A DNA stretch of 64,000 nucleotides from NCBI RefSeq assembly GCF_013294065.1, contig NZ_JABSNM010000011.1:86552-150551 (forward strand), read 5' to 3'. The translations under genes and the position numbers were made by a program. Source of the DNA: Sphaerotilus uruguayifluvii (lineage in GTDB: Bacteria > Pseudomonadota > Gammaproteobacteria > Burkholderiales > Burkholderiaceae_C). The notes below the pieces were generated by a model, which worked only from the letters and a program-made list of their open reading frames with translations, had not been told where the DNA came from and did not search any database. Positions 47,464 to 57,189 of this stretch are shown here, one piece after another (positions within the stretch are counted from its first letter, which is position 1; each line of letters opens with the position of its first letter).

Positions 47464-49218
47464 ATGGACATGGACCTCCCCAGCAGCCCGACCACCCTGA
47501 CTGCGGCGCCCCAGTCGACCTTCGAGGTCGGGCCGACCCGTCTGGCGGAGCGCTTCACGGCCCTGCCGCCGCGCCGCAAGGCGATGCTGGCCGGCGGCGT
47601 CGCGGCGATGCTGGCGCTGATCATCGCCTCGGTGATCTGGAGCACGCGCCCGGAATACCGGGTGCTGTTCTCGAACCTGTCGGACAAGGACGGCGGCGCG
47701 ATCGTCGCGCAGCTGTCGAAGATGAACGTGCCCTACCGCTTCAGCGAGGGCGGCTCGGCGGTACTCGTGCCGGCCGACCAGGTGCACGACGTGCGGCTCA
47801 AGCTCGCGCAGGCCGGCCTGCCCAAGGGCTCGTCGGTCGGTTTCGAGCTGATGGACAGCGCCCGCTTCGGCACGACCCAGTTCCAGGAGCGGCTGAACTT
47901 CCAGCGCGGGCTGGAGGGCGAGCTGGTGCGCTCGATCACCGCGCTGTCGGCGGTCGAGGCCGCGCGGGTGCACCTGGCGATCCCGAACCAGAACGGCTTC
48001 TTCCGCGACCAGCAGAAGCCCAGCGCCTCGGTGCTGCTGACGCTGCACCCGGGCCAGACGCTCGACCGCGCGCAGATCGCCGGCATCATCCACCTGGTGT
48101 CGTCGAGCGTGCCGGAGATGAGCCCGCGTGCGGTCAGCGTGCTTGACCAGACCGGCACGCTGCTGTCGGAGTCGCAGGACGGCAACGGTCCGACCAACAT
48201 GCTCGACGCCAACCAGCTCCAGCATGTCGGCCGCGTCGAGCAGATGTACGTCAAGCGCATCCTCGACATCCTCGAGCCGATCGTCGGGCGCGACAACCTG
48301 CGTGCCCAGGTCTCGGCCGACATCGACTTCTCGCAGACCGAGCTGACCTCGGAGGAATTCAAGCCCAACCAGGGCGGCCAGCCCGCGACGGTGCGCAGCG
48401 CGCAGACCTCGGAGAGCGGCAACGGCGCCGGCGGCGCGGGCGCGGTGGTCGGCGGCGTGCCGGGCGCGGCCTCGAACCAGCCGGTGGCCGGCGCCAGCGC
48501 GCCGATCAACGGCACGGCGCAGACCCTGCAGCCGATGGGCGGCGGCAGCGGCGCCGGCGCGGCCGCCGGCCGGCGCGAGGCGGTGACCAACTACGAGGTC
48601 GACAAGACGGTGCGCGTCGTGCGCGCGGCCACCGGCACGGTGCGTCGCCTGGCCGTCGCGGTCGTCGTCAACCACCGCAGCAGCACCGACAAGAAGGGCC
48701 AGCCGGTCAGCCAGCCGCTGTCGCAGGAGGAGCTCGACAAGCTCACCGCGCTGGTGCAGGAGAGCGTCGGCTTCGTCAAGGACCGCGGCGACACCGTCAA
48801 GGTGGTCAACGCGCCTTTCCGTCCGGTGCAGGTCGACACCTCGGAGCTGCCGGTGTGGAAGCAGCCGCAGGTGCTCGAGATGGTGCGCACGCTGGCGGTG
48901 CCGCTGGCGCTGGTCGCGCTGGGCATGGCGGTGGTCTTCGGCGTGATCCGCCCGGTGCTGCGCGACATGCGCAAGGCCGAGGAGCTCGAGCGCGAGAAGA
49001 ACCGCCTCGATGCCGTCGTCGACGACGTCGAGGAGCTGCCGGCGCTGACCGATGCCGGCGCGGGCGAGGACGGCTCCGGCGTGCCGGCGCTGGCCGGCCC
49101 GGAGGAGCTGACCAGCGCGGACCGCCGCCTGAACGAGGTCAGGGATCTGGCCCGCAAGAACCCGGCCGCGGTGGCGCGCATCCTGCGCGGCTGGGTCAAC
49201 GGCGCGGATGCCGACTGA
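47464..49218 (+). CDS. fliF: flagellar MS-ring protein FliF
   Basis: This predicts 584 residues with two membrane helices (about residues 35-55 and 475-495), and the YscJ/FliF domain with YRVLFSNLSDKDGGAIVAQL and FARVHL-like VEAARVHLAIP. The periplasmic loop has a Gly/Ala-rich insert. The C-terminus (RDLARKNPAAVARILRGWV) binds FliG. ATG 47464 is preferred because the candidate -10 element lies only 12 bp before ATG 47434. Confidence 0.95.
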   Translation: MDMDLPSSPTTLTAAPQSTFEVGPTRLAERFTALPPRRKAMLAGGVAAMLALIIASVIWSTRPEYRVLFSNLSDKDGGAIVAQLSKMNVPYRFSEGGSAVLVPADQVHDVRLKLAQAGLPKGSSVGFELMDSARFGTTQFQERLNFQRGLEGELVRSITALSAVEAARVHLAIPNQNGFFRDQQKPSASVLLTLHPGQTLDRAQIAGIIHLVSSSVPEMSPRAVSVLDQTGTLLSESQDGNGPTNMLDANQLQHVGRVEQMYVKRILDILEPIVGRDNLRAQVSADIDFSQTELTSEEFKPNQGGQPATVRSAQTSESGNGAGGAGAVVGGVPGAASNQPVAGASAPINGTAQTLQPMGGGSGAGAAAGRREAVTNYEVDKTVRVVRAATGTVRRLAVAVVVNHRSSTDKKGQPVSQPLSQEELDKLTALVQESVGFVKDRGDTVKVVNAPFRPVQVDTSELPVWKQPQVLEMVRTLAVPLALVALGMAVVFGVIRPVLRDMRKAEELEREKNRLDAVVDDVEELPALTDAGAGEDGSGVPALAGPEELTSADRRLNEVRDLARKNPAAVARILRGWVNGADAD

Positions 49219-49245
49219 ACACGAGCGAATCGAGGAAATCGAGCG

Positions 49246-50241
49246 ATGGACGACCAGGGACTCGAGGATGCGGCGATCCTGCTGATCTCGATGGGCGAGG
49301 AGGAGGCCGCGGAGGTCTTCCGCCACCTGACGCCCAAGGAGGCGCAGAAGCTGGGCGAGAAGATGGCGCGCACGAAGACGATCCAGCGCGACCGCTACGA
49401 GAAGGTGCTGCTGCGCTTCGAGGAGCAGGTGCACGACGCCGGACTCCTCGAGCTCGACACCGACGAGTACGTGCGCAAGGTGATGCGGCGCGCGCTCGGC
49501 GACGACAAGGCCAATCTGCTGCTCGACCGCATCGTGCGCGTCAACGACGCGCCCGGCATCGACAACCTGAAGTGGATGGATCCGGCCGCGGTGGCCGACC
49601 TGCTGCGCCGCGAGCACCCGCAGATCGTCGCGGTGATCCTGGTGCACCTGGAGCCCGAGCAGGTCAGCGAGGTGCTGCGCCGCTTCCCCGAGGGGCATCG
49701 CAACGAGGTGATGATCCGCCTGGCCACGCTCGACGGCGTGCAGCCGGCCGCGCTGAAGGAGCTCAGCGAGGTGCTGTCGAAGGTGCTCGCCGGCGGCGAC
49801 CGCATGCGCAAGGCCAACATGGGCGGCGTCAAGAGCGCGGCCGAGGTGCTCAACCTGCTGGGCTCGGCGATCGAGGGCTCGGTGCTGGACTACATCCGCG
49901 AGACCGACGCCGAGCTGGCGCAGAAGATCACCGACAGCATGTTCACCTTCGACGACCTGATGCGCGTCGACGACCGCGGCATCCAGGCGCTGCTGAAGGA
50001 AGTGCAGAGCGAGTCGCTGCTGGTCGCGCTCAAGGGCGCCACCGACGATCTGCGCGAGAAGATCTTCCGCAACATGTCCAGCCGCGCCGCCGAGATGCTG
50101 CGCGAGGATCTGGCCTCGCGCGGCCCGGTGCGCGTCGCCGAGGTCGAGGCGGAGCAGAAGGAGATCCTGCAGATCGCCCGCCGCCTGTCGGACGAAGGCC
50201 AGCTGATGCTGGGCGGAGGCAGCGATGGCCAGTTCCTCTGA
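49246..50241 (+). CDS. fliG: flagellar motor switch protein FliG
   Basis: This predicts 331 residues: the armadillo-type N-terminal domain binds FliF, the middle holds the EHPQ motif (REHPQIVAVILVHL), and the C-terminal torque helix carries FTFDDLMRVDDRGIQALLKEV. It faces MotA. The start is 28 bp after fliF and the end overlaps fliH by 17 bp. Confidence 0.97.
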   Translation: MDDQGLEDAAILLISMGEEEAAEVFRHLTPKEAQKLGEKMARTKTIQRDRYEKVLLRFEEQVHDAGLLELDTDEYVRKVMRRALGDDKANLLLDRIVRVNDAPGIDNLKWMDPAAVADLLRREHPQIVAVILVHLEPEQVSEVLRRFPEGHRNEVMIRLATLDGVQPAALKELSEVLSKVLAGGDRMRKANMGGVKSAAEVLNLLGSAIEGSVLDYIRETDAELAQKITDSMFTFDDLMRVDDRGIQALLKEVQSESLLVALKGATDDLREKIFRNMSSRAAEMLREDLASRGPVRVAEVEAEQKEILQIARRLSDEGQLMLGGGSDGQFL

Positions 50242-51088
50242 GTCCTTCGCCGAGCGCGTGCAGCGCCAGGCCCGCGAGGCCGGCTTCGCGCCGATCGACC
50301 TGAAGGCGCTGCCCTCGGCGGTGCCGCCGTCCTACACCCGCTTCATCCCGCGCGAGGAGCTCGGCGAGGTCGAGCGCTGGCGTCCCGGCCGGCTCGACGC
50401 GCCTGCGGCGCACCGCGCGGCACGCCGTCCCGACGGCAAGGACGCCCCGGCCGATCCGCCGGCGCCGCCGCCCGAGGTGCTGCGCGCGATCCAAGAGACC
50501 CGCCAGGCCGAGCAGCTGCGCGCGCGCCATCTGGTCGACGAGGCGCTCGAGCAGGGCCGCGCGGTCGGTCGCGAGGAGGGGCTGCAGGCCGGCCGCGAGG
50601 ATGGCCTGCAGGCCCTCGAGGACTTCCGCCGCCGTCAGCAGGCCGAGATCGGCGTGCCGGTCGCCGCCGCGCTGGAGCAGTTCCAGCGCCAGCTCGACCG
50701 GCTGGAGCAGGCGCTGGCGCGCCGTGTCGCCGGCGTCGCGCTGCAGGTGGCCCGCCAGGTGGTGCGCACCGAGCTGCAGACGCCTGCGGCGATGGCGGTG
50801 CGGGTCACGCAGGAGGCGCTCGACGAGGTGCTGCTGTCGGCGCGCCACATCACCGTGCGGCTGCACCCGGCCGACCTGGCCGCGGTCGAGCAGGGCTGCG
50901 CCGACACCTTCGCCGCGCGCAAGGTGCGGCTGGTGCCCGATGCGCATGTCGAGCGCGGCGGCTGCCTGGTCGAGTCGGACCTGGGCGTGGTCGATGCGCG
51001 CGTGTCGACACGCTGGGTGCGCGCGCTGGCGGCGCTGGGGCCGCTGTCGCTGTCCGAGCCGGGGCTCGGGGACGGGCTGCAGCCATGA
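50225..51088 (+). CDS. fliH: flagellar assembly protein FliH
   Basis: This 287-residue protein inhibits and positions the FliI ATPase. It has a variable Pro-rich N-terminus, a coiled middle (EEGLQAGREDGLQALEDFRRR, with GxxxG-like repeats) and a conserved C-terminal domain. The start overlaps fliG by 17 bp and the end overlaps fliI by 4 bp. Confidence 0.88.
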   Translation: MASSSESFAERVQRQAREAGFAPIDLKALPSAVPPSYTRFIPREELGEVERWRPGRLDAPAAHRAARRPDGKDAPADPPAPPPEVLRAIQETRQAEQLRARHLVDEALEQGRAVGREEGLQAGREDGLQALEDFRRRQQAEIGVPVAAALEQFQRQLDRLEQALARRVAGVALQVARQVVRTELQTPAAMAVRVTQEALDEVLLSARHITVRLHPADLAAVEQGCADTFAARKVRLVPDAHVERGGCLVESDLGVVDARVSTRWVRALAALGPLSLSEPGLGDGLQP

Positions 51089-52509
51089 ACGCGCCGCACG
51101 AGGCGGCCGGCGCCGCCGGCCTGCCGGATTCCTGGATGCGCTTTCTCGACGAGCTGCACGAGCGTGCGAGCCAGGAGGTGCCGCTGCTGGTGCAGGGCAC
51201 GCTGGTGCGGGTGACGGGCCTGGTGCTGGAGGTCGTCGGCATCCATGTGCCGGTGGGCTCGCTGTGCGAGGTGCTGATGCCGGGCCAGCCGCCGGTGCAG
51301 GCCGAGGTGGTGGGCTTCACCGGTGACCGCGCCTTCCTGATGCCGGCCGGCGAGATCCATGGCCTGGCCAGCGGCGCGCGGGTGGTGCCGATGGAGGTGC
51401 CGGTGCCGCCGCTGGAGCTCGGCGAGAGCCGCCACATGTGGCGCCGCACCGAGGACCGCTCCTGCCATCTGCCGATCGGCAACGGCCTGCTCGGCCGGGT
51501 GGTGGACGCGGGCGGGCGGCCGATGGACGGCGGCGGGCCGCTCTCCGGCGTACAGCCGATGCCGCTGGTGCGTCGGCCGATCAACGCGATGGACCGCGAC
51601 CCGGTGCGCACGCCGCTGGACACCGGCGTGCGCTCGATCAACGCGATGCTCACCGTCGGCAAGGGCCAGCGCATCGGCCTGTTCGCCGGCACCGGCGTGG
51701 GCAAGTCGGTGCTGCTGGGCATGATGGCGCGCTACACCGCGGCCGACGTCATCGTCGTCGGCCTGATCGGCGAGCGCGGGCGCGAGGTCAAGGAATTCAT
51801 CGAGGACATCCTGGGCGAGGACGGACGCGCCCGCTCGGTGGTGGTGGCCGCACCGGCGGACGCACCGCCGCTGAGCCGGCTGCAGGGCGCGGCCTACGCC
51901 ACCGCGGTGGCCGAGCATTTCCGCGACCAGGGCCTGGACGTGCTGCTGCTGATGGATTCGCTGACCCGCTACGCGATGGCGCAGCGCGAGATCGCGCTGG
52001 CCATCGGCGAGCCGCCGGCCACCAAGGGCTACCCGCCGAGCTGCTTCGCCAAGCTGCCGCAGCTGGTCGAACGCAGCGGCAACGGCCGGCCCGGCCAGGG
52101 TTCGATCACCGCCTTCTACACCGTGCTGAGCGAGGGCGACGACCAGCAGGATCCGATCGCCGATGCCGCGCGCGGCATCCTCGACGGCCACATCGTGCTG
52201 TCGCGCGAGCTGGCCGAGTCGGGCCACTATCCGGCCATCGACATCGAGCGCTCGATCTCGCGGGTGATGAACAACGTCGTGCCGCGCGAGCACGTCGCCG
52301 CGTCGCGCCAGATGCGCAAGCTGCTGTCCAAGCTCAGCAAGGCGCGCGACCTGATCCAGCTCGGCGCCTACATGCCCGGCCACGATGCCGAGCTCGATGC
52401 CGCCGTCAAGTCGCAGCCCGCGATGATGGCGCTGTTGCAGCAGGACACCCACGCCCGCTCGACGCTGCGCGACAGCGTCGCGATGCTGCGCCAGATCACG
52501 AGGGTCTGA
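51085..52509 (+). CDS. fliI: flagellum-specific ATPase FliI
   Basis: This 474-residue ATPase energises type III export. GTGVGKS is Walker A (Gly202 to Ser208), LDVLLLMDSLTRYA is Walker B, and GERGREVKEFI holds the catalytic glutamate. RGILDGHIVLSRELA is conserved across F1-like ATPases. It starts inside the end of fliH (ATGA). Confidence 0.97.
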   Translation: MNAPHEAAGAAGLPDSWMRFLDELHERASQEVPLLVQGTLVRVTGLVLEVVGIHVPVGSLCEVLMPGQPPVQAEVVGFTGDRAFLMPAGEIHGLASGARVVPMEVPVPPLELGESRHMWRRTEDRSCHLPIGNGLLGRVVDAGGRPMDGGGPLSGVQPMPLVRRPINAMDRDPVRTPLDTGVRSINAMLTVGKGQRIGLFAGTGVGKSVLLGMMARYTAADVIVVGLIGERGREVKEFIEDILGEDGRARSVVVAAPADAPPLSRLQGAAYATAVAEHFRDQGLDVLLLMDSLTRYAMAQREIALAIGEPPATKGYPPSCFAKLPQLVERSGNGRPGQGSITAFYTVLSEGDDQQDPIADAARGILDGHIVLSRELAESGHYPAIDIERSISRVMNNVVPREHVAASRQMRKLLSKLSKARDLIQLGAYMPGHDAELDAAVKSQPAMMALLQQDTHARSTLRDSVAMLRQITRV

Positions 52510-52555
52510 GCGCGGCGTCTCCACCGATCCACGCACACCGACTGCACCGACACCG

Positions 52556-53014
52556 ATGACCCAGTCCCTCGTCACCCTGCTCGAACATGCCGAACGCCAG
52601 CGCGACGCTGCGCTGGCCCAGCAGCGTCGCGCCGACGCGGCGCTCGATGCCGCGATGCGCCAGCATGACCAGCTCGCCACCTACAGCCGCGAGCACCAGT
52701 CGCGCTGGAGCACGGCGATGCGGCAGTCGGTCGCGATGCCGCTGGTGCAGTGCCATCACGCCTTCACCGACCGGCTGCACCAGGCGGTGACGATGCAGTC
52801 GGAGCAGGTCGACCGGGCGCGCCAGACGCTGTCGCGGCGCCAGTCCGAGACGCTCGAGGCCGAGCGCCGCGTCGCCGCGATCAACAAGCTGATCCAGCGG
52901 CGCACCGATGCCGCACGGCTGCACCAGAACCGCCAGGAGCAGCGCCAGATCGACGAGCGGGCCTCGCGCATGGCCTGGAACCGACTTCACGAGGCCGCCG
53001 GACACGGCGGATGA
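52556..53014 (+). CDS. fliJ: flagellar export protein FliJ
   Basis: This 152-residue protein is almost all coiled coil, with many Gln/Arg heptads, as in FliJ, the central stalk of the export ATPase. The family is weakly conserved, so the order after fliI is the main support. It lies 46 bp after fliI. Confidence 0.88.
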   Translation: MTQSLVTLLEHAERQRDAALAQQRRADAALDAAMRQHDQLATYSREHQSRWSTAMRQSVAMPLVQCHHAFTDRLHQAVTMQSEQVDRARQTLSRRQSETLEAERRVAAINKLIQRRTDAARLHQNRQEQRQIDERASRMAWNRLHEAAGHGG

Positions 53015-53018
53015 CACG

Positions 53019-54941
53019 ATGGATGCATCCCTGCTGAGCCTGACCGCCGCTGCGGTCCGCGGCGGCCACGCCGCCTCCCGTTCCTCTCGCGACGGCGAAG
53101 GCGCCGACACGGGCGGTGCGGGCGCCTTCTCGAGCCTGCTGGGCGCCTCGATGGCCCGGGGCGAGGAGGCCGCGGGCGCGGGACTGCCGGGTCCGGGCGT
53201 CGGCCAGGGATCGGCCGAGGTGCCGGGCCTGCCGATGGCGCTGCGCCTGCGGGCGGCTGCGCTGGCCGCGGCCGGTCGCGAGGCTTCCGGGCTCGAGGCC
53301 GGCGCGAGGGTCGTCGCGGACGGCCTCGACGGCCCGGACGGTGCGCAGGACGCGCTGCCGCCCGAGGCCGGCGTCGGCGACGAGCTGCCGTGGCAGGACG
53401 AGGCTGCCGCGCTGCCGGCCGTGATCGATCCTGTGCTGCTGGCCCAGATGGCGCTGGTGATGGCGCCGCGTCCGTCGGCGCCCGCGGCGCAGGGGGATCG
53501 CGGCGGGGATCGCGGCGGGGATTCGGCCGGGCAGGGTGCCGCCCTCGAGGCCCTGCCGCCGCAGGCCGGCGCGGCCTGGGCGATGCCGCCCGAGGACCGC
53601 GCCCTGCCGCAGGATCCGGTGCCCCCGATGCCGGGGACGGATCCGGCCGTGCCGCCGGTGTCCGGCGCGCCGGATGGTGTGGATGGGGCGGCCGGGACGG
53701 GCGGGGCGGAGCTGCCGCCGGAGGGCTCCTTCGTGTCGCGGACGGCGCCGCCGGACGCGGGCACCGGCACCGAGGTCGACCCGGAGGGGGCGGCCCCGGC
53801 CGCCGCGGCTCGGTCTTCGGCGTTGCCGCCCTGGGCGGAGGCCTCCGCCGGCTGGCGGCCGCAGGGCCTGTCCGGTCGTGCCGCCACGGCGGCGACCGCC
53901 GCGCCGGGCCCCGCGCCCTCGCGGCTGCCGTCGCCGCCGTCCGCCGCGGAGACGGCCCGTGCCGCGATCGCGGCGGCGGCGTCCGGCGTTCCGGTCCCGG
54001 AGGGCGAGACGAAGGCCGTGCTCGCGGCGGACCGGGCCGAGCGGCTGTCGGGGCACGGGGCCGGGCCGGATCGCGCCGGCGAACGTCCGGAGCGGGCGAT
54101 CGAACGGACGGATCCGGCGGGCGGCCTGTCCGCCGCCGGCGACCGGGCGCTGGCGTCCTGGATGATGCCGGCGCCGACCGCTTCGGCCGGCGCGACCGGC
54201 CCGACGGGCGCGGCCGGGATCGCCGAACCTGCGCGCTCCGGCCCCGAGGCCCTCGAGGCCTTCGCGGAGCGGGCTGCCGTGCGCGCGTCGGCGCTGTCCG
54301 GTCGCGAAGAGGAGCGGGCGCAGGAGCGCTCCGAGGCGGTCGAGGGCGGATTCGCCGCCGCGCTGGCCACGGCCGGCCTGGCGGCGCCGCCGCAGGCCGC
54401 GGCCGCGACGCCGGTGGCCGCGTCCCGCGTCGAGACGCCGTTCGGTCAGCCGCAGTTCACCGACGAGGTCGTCGCGCATGTCGCGCAGCACGTCAGCCAG
54501 TCGCGCGAGGGCGTGCGCGAGGTCGTGCTGCATCTCAACCCGGCCGAGATGGGGCCGGTGTCGGTGCGCATCGAGATCGAGGGCCAGGTCGCGTCGGTCG
54601 ATTTCGGCGCGACCCACGAGGCCACGCGCCACCAGCTCGAGCAGTCGCTGCCGGCGCTGGCCGACGCGCTGCGCGACGACGGCCTGTCGCTGGGCCGCAG
54701 CTCGGTCGGCGACCAGGCCGGGCAGGGCAGCTTCGGCGGCTCGGCCTCCGGCGGCGGCTTCACCGGCCAGAACGACGGCCGCCAGCGCGAGGCGCCGACG
54801 CCGCGCGACGGCTCCTCCGGCACGCCGCGCTTCTCCGTCGAGGGCTTCTCCGGCGAGGGGGCTGCCCGCTCCGCGCCGGTCCGCGGCGAGCCGCTCCAGC
54901 GCCGTCCGGGGCGCGCGGACGGGCTCGACCTGTTCGCCTGA
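53019..54941 (+). CDS. fliK: flagellar hook-length control protein FliK
   Basis: This predicts 640 residues. The N-terminal 430 residues are Ala/Gly/Pro-rich and low in complexity, as expected of the ruler region. They include an in-frame 12-bp tandem repeat at about 53492-53524 coding for GDRGGDRGG. The C-terminal Flg_hook domain is clear: VREVVLHLNPAEMGPVSVRIE. The frame is open upstream of 53019, but the ATG there, 4 bp after fliJ, fits best. Confidence 0.9.
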   Translation: MDASLLSLTAAAVRGGHAASRSSRDGEGADTGGAGAFSSLLGASMARGEEAAGAGLPGPGVGQGSAEVPGLPMALRLRAAALAAAGREASGLEAGARVVADGLDGPDGAQDALPPEAGVGDELPWQDEAAALPAVIDPVLLAQMALVMAPRPSAPAAQGDRGGDRGGDSAGQGAALEALPPQAGAAWAMPPEDRALPQDPVPPMPGTDPAVPPVSGAPDGVDGAAGTGGAELPPEGSFVSRTAPPDAGTGTEVDPEGAAPAAAARSSALPPWAEASAGWRPQGLSGRAATAATAAPGPAPSRLPSPPSAAETARAAIAAAASGVPVPEGETKAVLAADRAERLSGHGAGPDRAGERPERAIERTDPAGGLSAAGDRALASWMMPAPTASAGATGPTGAAGIAEPARSGPEALEAFAERAAVRASALSGREEERAQERSEAVEGGFAAALATAGLAAPPQAAAATPVAASRVETPFGQPQFTDEVVAHVAQHVSQSREGVREVVLHLNPAEMGPVSVRIEIEGQVASVDFGATHEATRHQLEQSLPALADALRDDGLSLGRSSVGDQAGQGSFGGSASGGGFTGQNDGRQREAPTPRDGSSGTPRFSVEGFSGEGAARSAPVRGEPLQRRPGRADGLDLFA

Positions 54942-55025
54942 TGCACGGGCGGCCGGCTGGGGCCGCCCCCCTCAATCGCCGGTTTTGCTGCGCTTTTCCG
55001 ATCTTCGGCGTCCGGCCCCCCTTCC

Positions 55026-55031
55026 AATAAT
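55026..55031 (+). promoter_or_regulatory. candidate -10 element for the fliL operon
   Basis: AATAAT within TTCCAATAATC lies 53 bp before fliL in a 143-bp gap after fliK, which suggests that fliLMNOPQR has its own promoter. The surrounding bases match the element before fliF. Confidence 0.35.
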
Positions 55032-55084
55032 CGTCCTCATCCGGACTCCTCGCCTGCGCGAGGGGCCACTAGCAGGAGAAGGAC

Positions 55085-55693
55085 ATGTCGGCTGCGGCGG
55101 CGGGCGCGGAACAGACCGCACCCAAGAAAGGTTCGAAGAAGCTCTTCATCATCATCGGCGTCGTGGCGGTCCTGCTGCTCGGTGGGGGCGGCGCGGGCTT
55201 CGTGATCTGGAAGAAGAAGGCCGCCGAGGCGGAAGCCGCGGCCGCGGCGGAGGACGGCGGCGAGGACGGCCATGCCAAGGCCGACGCCCGCCCGCACAAG
55301 CCGGCCAAGCGCGACGCGCATGCGGCGCCGCCGGCCTACCTGCCGCTCGAGCCCTTCGTCGTCAACCTCGCCGACCGCGATGCCGACCGCTATGCGCAGA
55401 TCGGCATCACGCTCGAGGTCGAGGACGCGAAGTTCGCCGAGGAGATGAAGGCCTACATGCCCGCGATCCGCAACGCGGTGCTGATGATCCTGTCGCACAA
55501 GACCGCCGCCGAGCTGCAGGGCCGCGACGGCAAGGAGCAGCTCGCCGCCGAGATCGCGCGCGAGGTGGTGCGTCCGCTGGGCATCAACATCGACGACGAC
55601 AGCGACGAGGACGGCGCCAAGAAGAAAAAGAAGCGCGCCCCGGTCTACAACCCCGTTCTGCAGGTCAATTTCTCGAGCTTCATCGTCCAGTGA
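55085..55693 (+). CDS. fliL: flagellar basal body-associated protein FliL
   Basis: This predicts 202 residues with one membrane helix (LFIIIGVVAVLLLGGGGAGF), a charged linker and the FliL domain (LEPFVVNLADRD, YAQIGITLEVED). It supports the stator at the basal body. AGGAGAAGG just before the ATG is a very strong ribosome-binding site. A KKKKK-rich insert near the C-terminus precedes the final VNFSSFIVQ. Confidence 0.95.
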   Translation: MSAAAAGAEQTAPKKGSKKLFIIIGVVAVLLLGGGGAGFVIWKKKAAEAEAAAAAEDGGEDGHAKADARPHKPAKRDAHAAPPAYLPLEPFVVNLADRDADRYAQIGITLEVEDAKFAEEMKAYMPAIRNAVLMILSHKTAAELQGRDGKEQLAAEIAREVVRPLGINIDDDSDEDGAKKKKKRAPVYNPVLQVNFSSFIVQ

Positions 55694-55733
55694 GCGGACG
55701 CCTCCCCGCGTCCCGTCTCGCAGCGAGCACCCC

Positions 55734-56744
55734 ATGAGCCAGCAGAACCTGTCGCAGGACGAGGTCGACGCCCTCCTGCAGGGCATGACCGGCGATCTGC
55801 CCTCGACCGAGACGGCCGAGAGCGCGCGGCCGCCCAAGGGCACGGTGCGCGAGTACAACCTCGCCAGCGAGGATCGCATCGTCCGCGGACGCATGCCGAT
55901 GCTCGAGGTGATCAACGAGCGCTTCTCCCGCAACGTCATGCCGGCGCTGACCGAGTTCGCGCAGCGCAACCTGGAGATCTCCGTCGGCGAGGTGAAGGTG
56001 CAGAAGTACAGCGCCTTCCTGCGCGAGACGATGGTGCCGACGAACTTCAACGTCGTCTCGATGCGGCCGCTGCGCGGCTCGGCGCTGTTCGTCTGCGACC
56101 CCACGCTGATCTTCGCCTTCATCGACGCGCTGTTCGGCGGCGTGGGCAAGTTCCCGGCGCGCATCGAGGGCCGGGAGTTCTCCGGCACCGAGCAGCGCGT
56201 CATCATGCGCATCGTCGAGATCCTGCTGCGCGAGTACAACAAGGCCTGGCAGGGCATCTACCCGCTGGACCTGACCTACCAGCGCTCGGAGATGCAGCCG
56301 CAGTTCGTCAACATCGCCGCGGCCGGCGACGTCGTGGTCTCGACGGTGTTCACCATCGAGATCGGCGAGTCGGTCGGCTCGGTGCGCGTCTGCATTCCGT
56401 ACGCCAACGTCGAGCCGATCCGCGACGTGCTGCGCAGCAACAACCAGGGCGAGGCGCCCGGCGCCGACAAGCGCTGGATCAGCCTGCTGTCCGACCAGAT
56501 CCAGTCGGCCGAGGTGCAGCTGGTCGCCGAGCTGGCCAAGGCGCCGGCCACCGTCGAGCAGCTGCTGGCCATGAAGGTCGGCGATTTCATCGAGCTGGAC
56601 CTGGGCAAGATGATCCAGGCCCACGTCGACGGCGTGCCGGTGCTGGAAGCCAGCTACGGCACGTCCAACGGCCACTACGCCATCCGCATCGAGCGTGTGC
56701 TGACCAATCAGCAGGTCAGCTGGATAGGAGATCACAATGCCTGA
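55734..56744 (+). CDS. fliM: flagellar motor switch protein FliM
   Basis: This 336-residue protein has the N-terminal CheY-P-binding motif LSQDEVDALLQG, a CheC-like middle domain (ALFVCDPTLIFAFIDALFGG) and a C-terminal SpoA domain. It is the target of the CheY encoded at 31048-31446. It overlaps fliN by 8 bp. Confidence 0.97.
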   Translation: MSQQNLSQDEVDALLQGMTGDLPSTETAESARPPKGTVREYNLASEDRIVRGRMPMLEVINERFSRNVMPALTEFAQRNLEISVGEVKVQKYSAFLRETMVPTNFNVVSMRPLRGSALFVCDPTLIFAFIDALFGGVGKFPARIEGREFSGTEQRVIMRIVEILLREYNKAWQGIYPLDLTYQRSEMQPQFVNIAAAGDVVVSTVFTIEIGESVGSVRVCIPYANVEPIRDVLRSNNQGEAPGADKRWISLLSDQIQSAEVQLVAELAKAPATVEQLLAMKVGDFIELDLGKMIQAHVDGVPVLEASYGTSNGHYAIRIERVLTNQQVSWIGDHNA

Positions 56745-57189
56745 CAATCCGTCGGTCGACCTCTCGGACCTGTCCGACCAGGACGCGATGGCCGCCGAAT
56801 GGGCGGCTGCGCTCGACGAGAAGCCGTCCGGTCTGGCCGATGCGGGCTTCGGCACGCCGGCCCCGTTCGCCGACTTCGACAGCGGCTCGCGGGGCGGCTC
56901 GGCGGCGGCCGCCGCCGGCGGCAAGGACCTCAACCTGATCCTGGACATCCCGGTCCAGCTCACCGTCGAGCTCGGCCGCACCCGCATTCCGATCAAGAAC
57001 ATCCTGCACCTGGCGCAGGGCTCGGTGGTCGAGCTCGACACCGTCGCCGGCGAGCCGATGGACGTGCTGGTCAACGGCTACCTGATCGCCCAGGGCGAGG
57101 TGGTGGTGGTCAACGAGAAGTTCGGCGTGCGCCTGACCGACATCGTGACGCCGAGCGAGCGCATGCGCCGGCTCTCGCGCGGTGGCTGA
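56737..57189 (+). CDS. fliN: flagellar motor switch protein FliN
   Basis: This 150-residue protein ends in a SpoA domain (LNLILDIPVQLTVELGRTRIPI, GQRL-like GYLIAQGEVVVVNEKFGVRLTDIV). The first 65 residues are acidic and variable. It completes the C ring. It overlaps fliM and fliO. Confidence 0.96.
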   Translation: MPDNPSVDLSDLSDQDAMAAEWAAALDEKPSGLADAGFGTPAPFADFDSGSRGGSAAAAAGGKDLNLILDIPVQLTVELGRTRIPIKNILHLAQGSVVELDTVAGEPMDVLVNGYLIAQGEVVVVNEKFGVRLTDIVTPSERMRRLSRGG

